Source of the DNA: an uncultured Lautropia sp.
Lineage (GTDB): Bacteria > Pseudomonadota > Gammaproteobacteria > Burkholderiales > Burkholderiaceae_E
Direction: 5' to 3'
NCBI GenBank assembly: GCA_938046755.1
Contig: CALIXC010000017.1
Location: forward strand, 1-22,931
DNA: 22,931 nucleotides
Made by a program: the position numbers and the translations under genes. Positions 7,726 to 14,525 of the stretch are shown here, one piece after another; the stretch's first letter is position 1; every line of letters starts with the position of its first letter. The notes below the pieces were generated by a model, which saw nothing but the letters and a program-made list of their open reading frames with translations, was not told the origin of the DNA and searched no databases.

Positions 7726-9876
7726 TCAGAGGTGCACCAGCCCCTGCTGCAGCTCGTCCTGCGGCAGCAGGGAGGAGAGCTGTTGTGCGCTGCTGGACGT
7801 GGCCGACAGTGTCGCACCGGAAGTGGCCTGCAGCGGTGCCGACGAAGGCTCGGTCTGTGCCGGCTGCAACGAGAGGGCATCGCTGGTCGACGCCTGGACC
7901 TTCTGGATGGCGTCGCCTTCTGATCCGGTCGTCAGCCCCTTGAGGGAAAGCGTGTTGCTGCCTGCCGCCGGGGTCGTCCCGAACGGGGAGCTCTGCGACA
8001 TGATCACGAAGGTGTGATCCACGGCGGAGACGTTGCCGGCCTTGTCGGTGGCCGTGATGTGGATCGATGTCTGCTTGGCGCCGATGGGGTTGCCCAAGGC
8101 CACAATCGGGGTCGGGAGGGTCCAGTTTGCCGAGTCGGGGCTCGTATCGGTCACCACGGTGTTCTGGACCTGCTTGCTGCCGTCGGCCAGCGTGAACTCC
8201 ACCTGCACTGAGGCGCCGGCCTCGGTCTTGCCCGTGATCAGGAACGGCACCCCGCTCAGCACACGGTCAGTGCCGCCGGCATGCGTGTCGGTCAGCACCG
8301 GTGGCTTAGTGTCCACCACCATCGGCGTGCCGGTGCTGGGCACGGATGCGTTGCCCGCTTTGTCGGTGGCTATGGCCGTCACCAGGTGGGTACCGTCGGC
8401 TGGCAGCTCGGCGCCGGCAAAGGCCACGCTCCATTTGCCGTCGGCGCCTGCGGTGGCATCATGCGACACATTGCCGATCGTCACCTTCACCGTGCTGTTG
8501 GCTTCGGCTGTGCCGGCCAGCGTCACGCCCGCCGCCTTCTCGGCCGTGTTCACATAGTTATCGGCACCGCCGGTGAACTGGATCGTTGGTGCCGGAGGTG
8601 GTGTAGTGTCGATGGTCAGCGTCTGCGTGGCGGCCGTGGAGACGTTGCCGGCCAGGTCGCTGGCTGTGACTGACAGGGTTGCGTTGCCCGTGGCGGGCAG
8701 GGCATTGGCCGGCAGCGTCGCCGCCCAAGTACCGTCTGCACCCACCACGGTTTCCAGGCTCTGCGCGCCCAGCGTCAGCTTGATCAGGCTGTTGGCCTCG
8801 CCCTGGCCCGAGACCGCCAGCGGCTTGCCCACGGCGGCGGCGCCCAGAAGGCCCTCGGTGCCGATGGGCGAGATCGTGGGTGCTGTTGGCGCCGTGTCGT
8901 CGGCCGTTAGCTTGAAGTCGGGCATCGTGGCCGTCTTGCCGTTCAATGTTTCGGTCAGCGACATGCTGGTGGCCGTGCTTAGCCCGCCCGCGGGCAGGGC
9001 GCCCGTGGCGGGCTTCAGCGTGGCCAGGTTGGCTGACCACTTGCCGTCGGCGCCCACTGGCACGGTATAGCTGGCGTCCACCGCCGTGCCGCCACTGGCA
9101 TGCACGTCGATCTTCACCGTGCCACCGGCAGTGCCCGTGCCCGTCAGCGTGGGCACCTTGCCCTTGGCCACGGACGAATGCGTCACTGTGAAGCTGGGGT
9201 CGGTGACGGACGGCGGCACCGTAGGGGTGGTGAGTGTCGCAGGTGTGGTGGGCGTGCTCGGAAGGGCAGGGGTTGCAGACGCACTGGCAGCAGGCGCTTC
9301 ACTGCCACCGCCACCTCCGCCCCCGCCGCCCAGTGCCAGGCCCAGCACGGCTGCGCCGCCCAGTCCATAGATCACTGGGCGGGCCGATTCCGACAGCAGG
9401 GGAGCGGACTCGGCCGCATGGTTTGCGTCCCCTGCGGCTGCGGGGGCGGCACCATCCAACCCCTTCGCGGCGGCGTTTTCTGCGGCTGCACCATTGGCCT
9501 GGGCCAGGTCCACCAGCACGAACGAGCCGTCTGACAGTGCGCCAATGGCGGCCGTGGCTGGGGTGATGTCCACCGTGCCGGCCGTCGTTTCGGGAAGTTC
9601 CAGGTGGCAGGGCGAGCTGACGCTGCACGAGCTGTAGAAGCCCAGAAGCTCTACGGCCTGGGGCTGGTCGGCGCCTTGGGCGTCATTGGCCAGGTTGTCG
9701 ACGAGAAGACCGTTGTCCAGCTGCTTGACCACGGCCTTGGCGGGCGCCTTGCCGGTGTCCTCGTCATAGAGTCGGAAAATGTCGCCAGGTCGCACGACGA
9801 GGCGAGTGGTGCCAGCCCGGAGATGGGTGCGCGAGACGGACCCGTGCGAGGAACGGGTTTCGATGACGAGTGCCAT
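7726..9876 (-). CDS. Bap-like Ig-repeat adhesin (smallest, most diverged paralog)
   Basis: 716 residues from the ATG at 9876 (MALVIETRSS). The N-terminal domain follows the same plan as its two neighbours: PGDIFRLYDEDTG, then LDNGLLVDNL, then ELLGFYSSCSVSSPC, then ALSDGSFVLVD. It is followed by VIYGLGGAAVLGLALGG and a run of glycines, and a short Ala/Pro/Thr linker. Four Ig-like repeats come next, with SGQGEANS, LAGTAEANS, SDLAGN and TDKAGN motifs. The final 75 residues are Ser/Ala/Gln-rich with TLSLKGL. The ending LSSLLPQDELQQGLVHL differs from the GTQ-PWE endings of the other two. No Sec signal is seen. The role is inferred as a type I secreted adhesin or a cell-surface partner of the larger paralogs. 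The gene lies just downstream of rpoH on the same strand, with its own promoter-like GATAAT at 9954-9959. Confidence 0.83.
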   Translation of the reverse strand: MALVIETRSSHGSVSRTHLRAGTTRLVVRPGDIFRLYDEDTGKAPAKAVVKQLDNGLLVDNLANDAQGADQPQAVELLGFYSSCSVSSPCHLELPETTAGTVDITPATAAIGALSDGSFVLVDLAQANGAAAENAAAKGLDGAAPAAAGDANHAAESAPLLSESARPVIYGLGGAAVLGLALGGGGGGGGGSEAPAASASATPALPSTPTTPATLTTPTVPPSVTDPSFTVTHSSVAKGKVPTLTGTGTAGGTVKIDVHASGGTAVDASYTVPVGADGKWSANLATLKPATGALPAGGLSTATSMSLTETLNGKTATMPDFKLTADDTAPTAPTISPIGTEGLLGAAAVGKPLAVSGQGEANSLIKLTLGAQSLETVVGADGTWAATLPANALPATGNATLSVTASDLAGNVSTAATQTLTIDTTPPPAPTIQFTGGADNYVNTAEKAAGVTLAGTAEANSTVKVTIGNVSHDATAGADGKWSVAFAGAELPADGTHLVTAIATDKAGNASVPSTGTPMVVDTKPPVLTDTHAGGTDRVLSGVPFLITGKTEAGASVQVEFTLADGSKQVQNTVVTDTSPDSANWTLPTPIVALGNPIGAKQTSIHITATDKAGNVSAVDHTFVIMSQSSPFGTTPAAGSNTLSLKGLTTGSEGDAIQKVQASTSDALSLQPAQTEPSSAPLQATSGATLSATSSSAQQLSSLLPQDELQQGLVHL

Positions 9877-9953
9877 GGGATATGCGGTATGGGCCGCTCG
9901 GCGGCGGTGACAGAGCGTCCGTCGGGCTGACGTTGCCAGACTTGGACTGTCCT

Positions 9954-9995
9954 ATTATCGCCGCGCCATGGCTGACGCGCCACTGTCGGCGCGTC
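9954..9995 (-). promoter_or_regulatory. Candidate promoter with 22-bp palindrome upstream of the third adhesin gene
   Basis: On the minus strand a GATAAT (9954-9959, five of six bases of the -10 consensus) lies 77 bp before the ATG. A perfect inverted repeat, GACGCGCC (9974-9981) and GGCGCGTC (9988-9995) around 6 nt, covers where the -35 would be. No -35 consensus is present, so either an activator binds here or the palindrome is the 3' hairpin of rpoH. There is no U-tract after it. Confidence 0.4.
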
Positions 9996-10043
9996 CATCG
10001 ATCCCGGGGTGTGTGCCGAGGCCAGAGGCTCCGGCGGGGGGCG

Positions 10044-10940
10044 TCAGGCGTAGTCGGCCAGCGCTGCCTTCATCTTCTTCATGGCCTGTGCCTCGATCTG
10101 GCGGATCCGCTCGGCCGACACGCCATACTCGTTGGCCAGATCCTGCAGCGTGCGTGATCCGCCTTCGTCCTCGTCGCGCAGCCAGCGCGACTGCACGATG
10201 TTGCGGCTGCGCTCGTCGAGTGTGGCCAGTGCGTTGGACAGGCCCTCGGTATGCAGCCAGTCACGCTGCCGGCTCTCGATGATCTCGGTGGGCTCGCTGC
10301 CGGGGGCGGCCAGGTAGGAGGCCGGACCGAAGCCCGTGCCTTCCTCGTCGTCGCCCTGCGGCTCTAGCGCGACCTCGTGGCCGGCCATCCGCGTTTCCAT
10401 CTCGGCCACGTCCTTCTCGCGGACGTTGAGCTGTTCGGCGATGTCGGTCACGGCCTCGGGCGTCAGCGTGTCCAGGTCCTTCTTCATCGAGCGCAGGTTG
10501 AAGAACAGCTTGCGCTGAGCCTTGGTGGTAGCCACCTTGACCAGCCGCCAGTTCTTCAGAATGTACTCGTGGATCTCGGCCTTGATCCAGTGCAGCGCAA
10601 ACGACACCAGCCGCACCGAGCGATCGGGGTCGAAGCGCTTGACGGCCTTCATCAGGCCGATGTTGCCTTCCTGGATGAGATCGGCGTGCGGCAGGCCGTA
10701 GCCCAGGTATTGGCGAGCCACCGACACGACCAGCCGCAGGTGGGAAGTCACCAGCGTGCGGGCAGCGTCGACGTCCTGATGCTCCTTGAAACGCCGCGCA
10801 AGGCTGGACTCCTCCTCGGCGGACAGCATGGGCATGCGATTGACCGCGGAGATGTAGGCATCCAGGTTGCCCAGTGACGGTACGGCAGGCGCAACGACAC
10901 CGGTCTGGCGAGTGGCAAGTGCAACGGAGTGAGTCGTCAT
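10044..10940 (-). CDS. rpoH: RNA polymerase heat-shock sigma factor sigma-32
   Basis: 298 residues from the ATG at 10940 (MTTHSVALAT), with AGGAA about 13 nt upstream. The open frame continues upstream, but the extra residues would lie in the promoter. Region 2 is intact (HADLIQEGNIGLMKAVKRFDP near 85-105, then VSFALHWIKAEIHEYI). The RpoH-specific box QRKLFFNLR is at 142-150, and the region 4 helix-turn-helix (LQDLANEYGVSAERIRQIE) lies near the C-terminus. The length fits the family (E. coli 284). RpoH directs core polymerase to chaperone and protease promoters after heat or misfolded-protein stress. Its promoter is overlapped by a CIRCE operator, implying HrcA repression. In E. coli the gene follows ftsX; here it sits between the adhesin block and polysaccharide genes. 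Confidence 0.97.
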   Translation of the reverse strand: MTTHSVALATRQTGVVAPAVPSLGNLDAYISAVNRMPMLSAEEESSLARRFKEHQDVDAARTLVTSHLRLVVSVARQYLGYGLPHADLIQEGNIGLMKAVKRFDPDRSVRLVSFALHWIKAEIHEYILKNWRLVKVATTKAQRKLFFNLRSMKKDLDTLTPEAVTDIAEQLNVREKDVAEMETRMAGHEVALEPQGDDEEGTGFGPASYLAAPGSEPTEIIESRQRDWLHTEGLSNALATLDERSRNIVQSRWLRDEDEGGSRTLQDLANEYGVSAERIRQIEAQAMKKMKAALADYA

Positions 10941-10978
10941 CGTGGCAGTTTGTTCCTGATAAATGACTAGCGGGTTAG

Positions 10979-11008
10979 ATACTAGCACTTCCCGGTGGAG
11001 AGTGCCAA
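10979..11008 (-). promoter_or_regulatory. rpoH promoter overlapped by a CIRCE (HrcA) operator
   Basis: On the minus strand, TTGGCA (11003-11008) and TAGTAT (10979-10984) are 18 bp apart, a fair sigma-70 promoter. The same bases form the inverted repeat TTGGCACTC - N9 - AAGTGCTAG (10982-11008). This matches the CIRCE consensus TTAGCACTC - N9 - GAGTGCTAA at 15 of 18 arm positions with the exact 9-bp spacer. Bound HrcA would block both the -35 and the -10. The leader to the rpoH ATG is about 30 nt. Confidence 0.85.
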
Positions 11009-11107
11009 CTTTTTTGCTCTCGCAAAAACTGTGGGTTGTCAAGCCCTTGTGGCTCCTGCAGAAAACGCGGGAGGGCATCGTTTCGCCGACAGGATGTGGC
11101 CTCTTGT

Positions 11108-11142
11108 GGAAAGGCCCCGGCAGCTGGGGCTGACGGGGCCTT
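11108..11142 (-). terminator. Probable terminator of the sugar transferase gene
   Basis: On the minus strand a 9-bp stem (11134-11142 with 11111-11119), rich in G-C pairs, is followed by TTTCC. It starts 26 bp past the stop at 11169. The U-tract is short, so efficiency is uncertain. Confidence 0.6.
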
Positions 11143-11168
11143 CGGGGTCGATGCCGGAGCGGGCGGCC

Positions 11169-12566
11169 TCAGTAGGCGTTCGGGTCGCGGAACGACACCA
11201 GGATGGTCTTCAGGATGATCTTCAGGTCGAGCCGCAGCGACCAGTGCCGCAGGTACTCCAGGTCGTAGCGGATGCGCAGCTCCATCTTCTCGATGGTGTC
11301 AGTCTCGCCGCGTGCGCCGTTGACCTGGGCCAGGCCGGTGATGCCGGGCTTGACCTTGTGGCGGATCATGTAGCCCTTGATCAGCTTGCGGTAGGTCTCG
11401 TTGTGGGCCACAGCGTGGGGGCGCGGACCCACCACGCTCATGCGGCCTTGCAGGACGTTGAAGAACTGCGGCAGCTCGTCCAGCGAGGTCTTCCGAAGGA
11501 AACGGCCCACCGGCGTGATGCGGTCGTCGTTCTTGGTGGCCTGGCGCACTTCGGGGCCGTTTTCCTGCACCCGCATGGAGCGGAACTTGTAAACGTTGAT
11601 CTCCGAGCCGTCCAGGCCGTAGCGGCGCTGCTTGAAGATGATGGGGCCCTTGGACGTGAGGCGGATGGCCAGCGCGATGGTGAGCGTGATGGGTAGCGTG
11701 ATGACCAGCGCGATGGAGGCGATGACGATGTCTGACAGGCGCTTGAGCACGCCCGTGGTACCGTAGAACGGCGTCTCGCACACGGCCACCACCGGCAGGC
11801 CGCCCACCGAATCCACCCGTGCCTGGATCAGGTCGAACATGAAGATGTCGGGCACGAAGTAGATGGAGGCCGTGGTGTCACGCAAGTCTTCCAGCAGCTT
11901 CAGGATGCGCGGCTGCGAGGCCATGGGCAGGGCGATGAAGATCTGGTCGATCTTGTTGGCGCGCACGAACTGCGCCACCGCGCTGAAGCCACCGGCCACC
12001 GGTGCTTCCGTGACCTCGCCCAGGCGGTCCGGGGTGCGGTCGTCGAAGAAGGCCATGATGCGCGTCTGCGACAGCGGGTCGTCCTGGATGGAGCGAGCCA
12101 GCGTGCGGCCCAGGCTGTTGGCCGCCACCACGATGGCGGTCTGCTCGGGGCGCATGGAGATGACCTTGTGCAGCAGCAGGGGCGAGAGCCAGTGGCTGAC
12201 GGCCTGCACGACCGGGGTGGCGATGACCCAGGTGGCCAGCACGTTCTGGTCGAACTGTCGGAGCGCGTCGATCATCAGGCCGAAGACCAGCAGCAGGCCC
12301 ACCACCAGGCCCCAGCTGCCCAGCAGGTGACGCAGGTAGCCGGCCTGGTAGACCCGGAAGGGGACGCTGCCAGGGTAGCTGAGCACGAAGGTGAGGACGG
12401 CCAGCACCATTTCCTGGGCGCGCAGCGGATGGCCGGCGGCCACGGTGACCACCAGCAGGCAGGTCACGGCCAGGATGGGATCGATGACCGACTTGACCAG
12501 CGACAGGATGCTGCGGTTGCCGGTCCGGATGGGAACGATGGAAGAAGCGAAGATGGGGCTGTTCAT
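11169..12566 (-). CDS. Undecaprenyl-phosphate glucose/galactose-1-phosphate transferase (WcaJ/GumD type)
   Basis: 465 residues. The N-terminal half has four hydrophobic segments (roughly 24-45, 52-66, 82-101 and 107-133) and a cytoplasmic CoA-binding-like domain (AIVVAANSLGRTLA near 144). A fifth hydrophobic segment (about 278-300) leads into the catalytic polyprenyl-phosphate hexose-1-phosphate transferase domain: KRLSDIVIASIAL, YKFRSM near 326, the catalytic Asp-Glu pair in KTSLDELPQFFNVLQG (D363, E364), VVGPRPHA and KPGITGLAQVNG. The reaction moves a sugar 1-phosphate from a UDP-sugar to undecaprenyl phosphate at the inner membrane, the first step of EPS repeat-unit assembly. It is transcribed divergently from the EPS export genes at 12887-15347. 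Which sugar is transferred cannot be read from the sequence. A TATAAA lies at 12625-12630 upstream of the start. Confidence 0.92.
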   Translation of the reverse strand: MNSPIFASSIVPIRTGNRSILSLVKSVIDPILAVTCLLVVTVAAGHPLRAQEMVLAVLTFVLSYPGSVPFRVYQAGYLRHLLGSWGLVVGLLLVFGLMIDALRQFDQNVLATWVIATPVVQAVSHWLSPLLLHKVISMRPEQTAIVVAANSLGRTLARSIQDDPLSQTRIMAFFDDRTPDRLGEVTEAPVAGGFSAVAQFVRANKIDQIFIALPMASQPRILKLLEDLRDTTASIYFVPDIFMFDLIQARVDSVGGLPVVAVCETPFYGTTGVLKRLSDIVIASIALVITLPITLTIALAIRLTSKGPIIFKQRRYGLDGSEINVYKFRSMRVQENGPEVRQATKNDDRITPVGRFLRKTSLDELPQFFNVLQGRMSVVGPRPHAVAHNETYRKLIKGYMIRHKVKPGITGLAQVNGARGETDTIEKMELRIRYDLEYLRHWSLRLDLKIILKTILVSFRDPNAY

Positions 12567-12886
12567 ACCGCTTGCCGGGGCGCCGGGAATGTGGCGAGCC
12601 CGGATAGGAGTCTGCTGGGGGTTATTTATACAACACCGGCCGGCTGGAGGCAGCCGTCCGATGGTAATCGGTTTGGCTCTTCTGTGTCAGGGTTCACGCA
12701 GAAGCGTCCGAGAGTCGGAGGGAACCGAGTGTCGATGGAAGCGACAGCTTTGAGAATTCGGTCAGTGTTCACACAGCAGGGGTCTGGGACTTGGCATGTT
12801 CGGCTCAATGCATTAGTGTGGGAGCAGAGCAGGACCGTCGGTGGCGGTACCATGCCCCATTCTGAGCTTTTTAAGACAGGGTAGTC
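12567..12886. other. Divergent promoter region between EPS initiation and export genes
   Basis: This 320-bp gap holds promoters for both directions. On the minus strand a TATAAA (12625-12630) lies 59 bp before the transferase ATG. On the plus strand TTGGCA (12791-12796) and TAGTGT (12814-12819) are 17 bp apart, a moderate promoter candidate. An ops-like 12-mer lies between it and the epsL start. No gene was found here. Confidence 0.5.
12843..12854 (+). promoter_or_regulatory. ops-like (RfaH recruitment) element
   Basis: GGCGGTACCATG matches the E. coli ops element GGCGGTAGCGTG at 10 of 12 positions, including the invariant GGCGGTA. It lies in the presumed untranslated leader, 32 bp before the epsL ATG, where ops sites sit in front of capsule and LPS operons. 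Functional assignment needs an RfaH-type NusG paralog in the genome. Confidence 0.35.
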
Positions 12887-14221
12887 ATGAAAGAAATCAT
12901 CGGAACACAAAAAAAAGCCGCACGGCGTCCGGCGCTGCGCGCGGCCAGTGCTGCCGTGGCAGCCATCGTCTGTGGACTGGCGGCCAGCGCTGCCCAGGCG
13001 CAGGCTCAGCTCGAAGTGCCTGATCAGGACTGGACCCCCAACGCCGAGGCCGATGTCATCAAGCTCACCGGCCGCGTCGGTGTTACGCACGATAGCAATA
13101 TGTTGCGTCTGAACAACCAGTCCCAGGCCGGTATCTACAGCAACAAGAAAGCGGGTGACACTTATCTCAACGGCGCCATGGGCATCGAGTTCGACCGCCT
13201 GATCAGCCAGCAGCGGCTGCGTGCCAACGCCGAGGTCGAGGGTTTCAAGTACAAGGAATACGACGACTTTGACCACGTGGGCTACAACGTCGGCTCCACG
13301 CTCGACTGGGTCGTAGGCCGTCCGCTGTTCGGTCGCGCCGGCATCAAGCTGGACCGCCGCCAGCCCACCGTGCAGGACCGGATCTACAACCAGGCCACCA
13401 ACGTCTCGGGCGACCGCAACAACATCAGCACCCAGAACCTGTTCTTCAACGCTGGTTTCCGCTTCACGCCGGCCTGGTCGGTCATCGGCGGCATTGACTA
13501 CGTCCGCAGCCGCAACTCGCTGGAAGTCTACAAGGACACCGACTATGACCTGAAGTCGGCCGAAGGCGGCGTGCGTTATGCGCCGGGTACCGGCATCGAA
13601 GTCGACCTGGTCTATCGCGCCACTGACGGCGAGTACAAGTCGGCCCAGCGCTATGGCGACAATGGTGCCGCGCTGCTGTGCAACAATAACTGCCGCAAGA
13701 ACGACTACGACGAGGATTCGCTGCAGGCCCGCATCCAGTACCGTCCCAGCGAGGACAGCAGCCTGGGTGGCTTCGTCGGCTACACCCGTCGTGACTACGA
13801 TCAGGGCAACCGCAACTTCCGCGGTCTGACTGCTGGCTTCGACACCGAATGGGCCGTGAGCGGCGCAGTGCAGATGCGTGCCTCGCTGGGTCGCTCTATC
13901 GAGCCTGATGACGATGCCGTGACCGGCTCCTATGCCGACACCTGGTCGCTGAACTTCAGCCCCACCATCCAGGCCACCGGCAAGATCATCATCGATCCGT
14001 TCCTGCGCTACTACGACCGTCGCTACAAGGGTGACCAACTGGCTGCCGGCGAGGTCGAGCGCAAGGACAAGATCTACATGATCGGGGCCGAGGCCGACTA
14101 CGAGTTCCGTCGCAACATGTTCCTCATGGCCAGCGTCTCGCATGAGAAACGCGACTCCAACCGTGCCAACCTTGACTACAAGGCCAACATCTTTGGCCTT
14201 GGCCTGAAGGTTCAGTTCTGA
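12887..14221 (+). CDS. epsL: Outer-membrane beta-barrel exopolysaccharide protein (EpsL-like)
   Basis: 444 residues. A signal peptide is evident: a basic start (KKAARRPALR), a hydrophobic stretch to about residue 32, and cleavage near AQAQA (about 39). The mature part is a run of alternating, aromatic-rich amphipathic strands (for example LFFNAGFRFTPAWSVIGGIDYV, GTGIEVDLVYRATDGEY, KIYMIGAEADYEF) and ends GLGLKVQF. The terminal Phe is the usual outer-membrane barrel assembly signal. It fits the BBP2/EpsL family of putative exopolysaccharide outer-membrane proteins, probably taking part in polymer passage across the outer membrane (family knowledge, not shown directly). It is followed by a strong terminator and then the EpsE-like gene, so the two may be separate transcripts. 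Two cysteines (near CNNNC around residue 264) could form a disulfide in a loop. Confidence 0.85.
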   Translation: MKEIIGTQKKAARRPALRAASAAVAAIVCGLAASAAQAQAQLEVPDQDWTPNAEADVIKLTGRVGVTHDSNMLRLNNQSQAGIYSNKKAGDTYLNGAMGIEFDRLISQQRLRANAEVEGFKYKEYDDFDHVGYNVGSTLDWVVGRPLFGRAGIKLDRRQPTVQDRIYNQATNVSGDRNNISTQNLFFNAGFRFTPAWSVIGGIDYVRSRNSLEVYKDTDYDLKSAEGGVRYAPGTGIEVDLVYRATDGEYKSAQRYGDNGAALLCNNNCRKNDYDEDSLQARIQYRPSEDSSLGGFVGYTRRDYDQGNRNFRGLTAGFDTEWAVSGAVQMRASLGRSIEPDDDAVTGSYADTWSLNFSPTIQATGKIIIDPFLRYYDRRYKGDQLAAGEVERKDKIYMIGAEADYEFRRNMFLMASVSHEKRDSNRANLDYKANIFGLGLKVQF

Positions 14222-14525
14222 TCCTTCCCTGCCTTGCGGCCCGGGTCAGACCCGGGCCCCGTCAAAACAGGCCCCGGTTCCTGCCGGGGCTTGGTCGTTT
14301 CCGGCACGCCTCCCATTGCACCTGCTGTCAGCTCGCCTTTGCTGGACAATCTTACGAAAGCAAGGGATATCATTCACGCTGGCGCCACAAAGGCCGGTCT
14401 AGAATCGGCGTTCACGGCCTGTTGGCCGCTTGGCGTGCCCGGGCGTTTGATTCTTGCGCGGGGCAACTCCCCTTTCCGTTCGCAGCCCTTCGGGCAAGCT
14501 GATCTCCCTTCATAGGACGGCATCC
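14222..14525. other. Intergenic region with terminators and putative promoter
   Basis: This 304-bp gap contains the tandem hairpins described separately and, after 14330, an AT-richer stretch. A TAGAAT -10-like hexamer lies at 14400-14405, and TGGACA (from 14344) with ATATC sequences at 14368-14372 is another possible promoter. No additional gene is apparent. Confidence 0.45.
14238..14300 (+). terminator. Tandem hairpin terminator after epsL
   Basis: Two consecutive hairpins. The first has a perfect 9-bp arm pair 14238-14246 / 14250-14258 with a 3-nt loop. The second has a 7-bp arm pair 14271-14277 / 14284-14290 with a 6-nt loop, followed by a U-rich stretch ending GTTT at 14300. Confidence 0.75.

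Noticed and set aside
585..9876. Autotransporter, LPXTG or RTX-toxin identity for the Ig-repeat proteins
   Set aside because: There is no Sec signal, no C-terminal barrel, no LPXTG-hydrophobic-basic tail and no GGxGxDxUx nonapeptide runs.
11037..11042. Perfect TTGACA upstream of rpoH on the minus strand
   Set aside because: No -10-like hexamer lies 16-18 bp downstream. The CIRCE-covered promoter closer to the gene is better supported.
12791..12812. Sigma-54 (-24/-12) promoter before epsL, from TTGGCA followed by ATGCA
   Set aside because: The GG and GC dinucleotides are not at the required spacing. A sigma-70 reading with TAGTGT is at least as good.
12626..14143. Minus-strand open frame of 505 codons
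   Set aside because: It is antisense to the EpsL-like beta-barrel gene, which has a signal peptide, strand pattern and terminal Phe. The minus frame has none of these.
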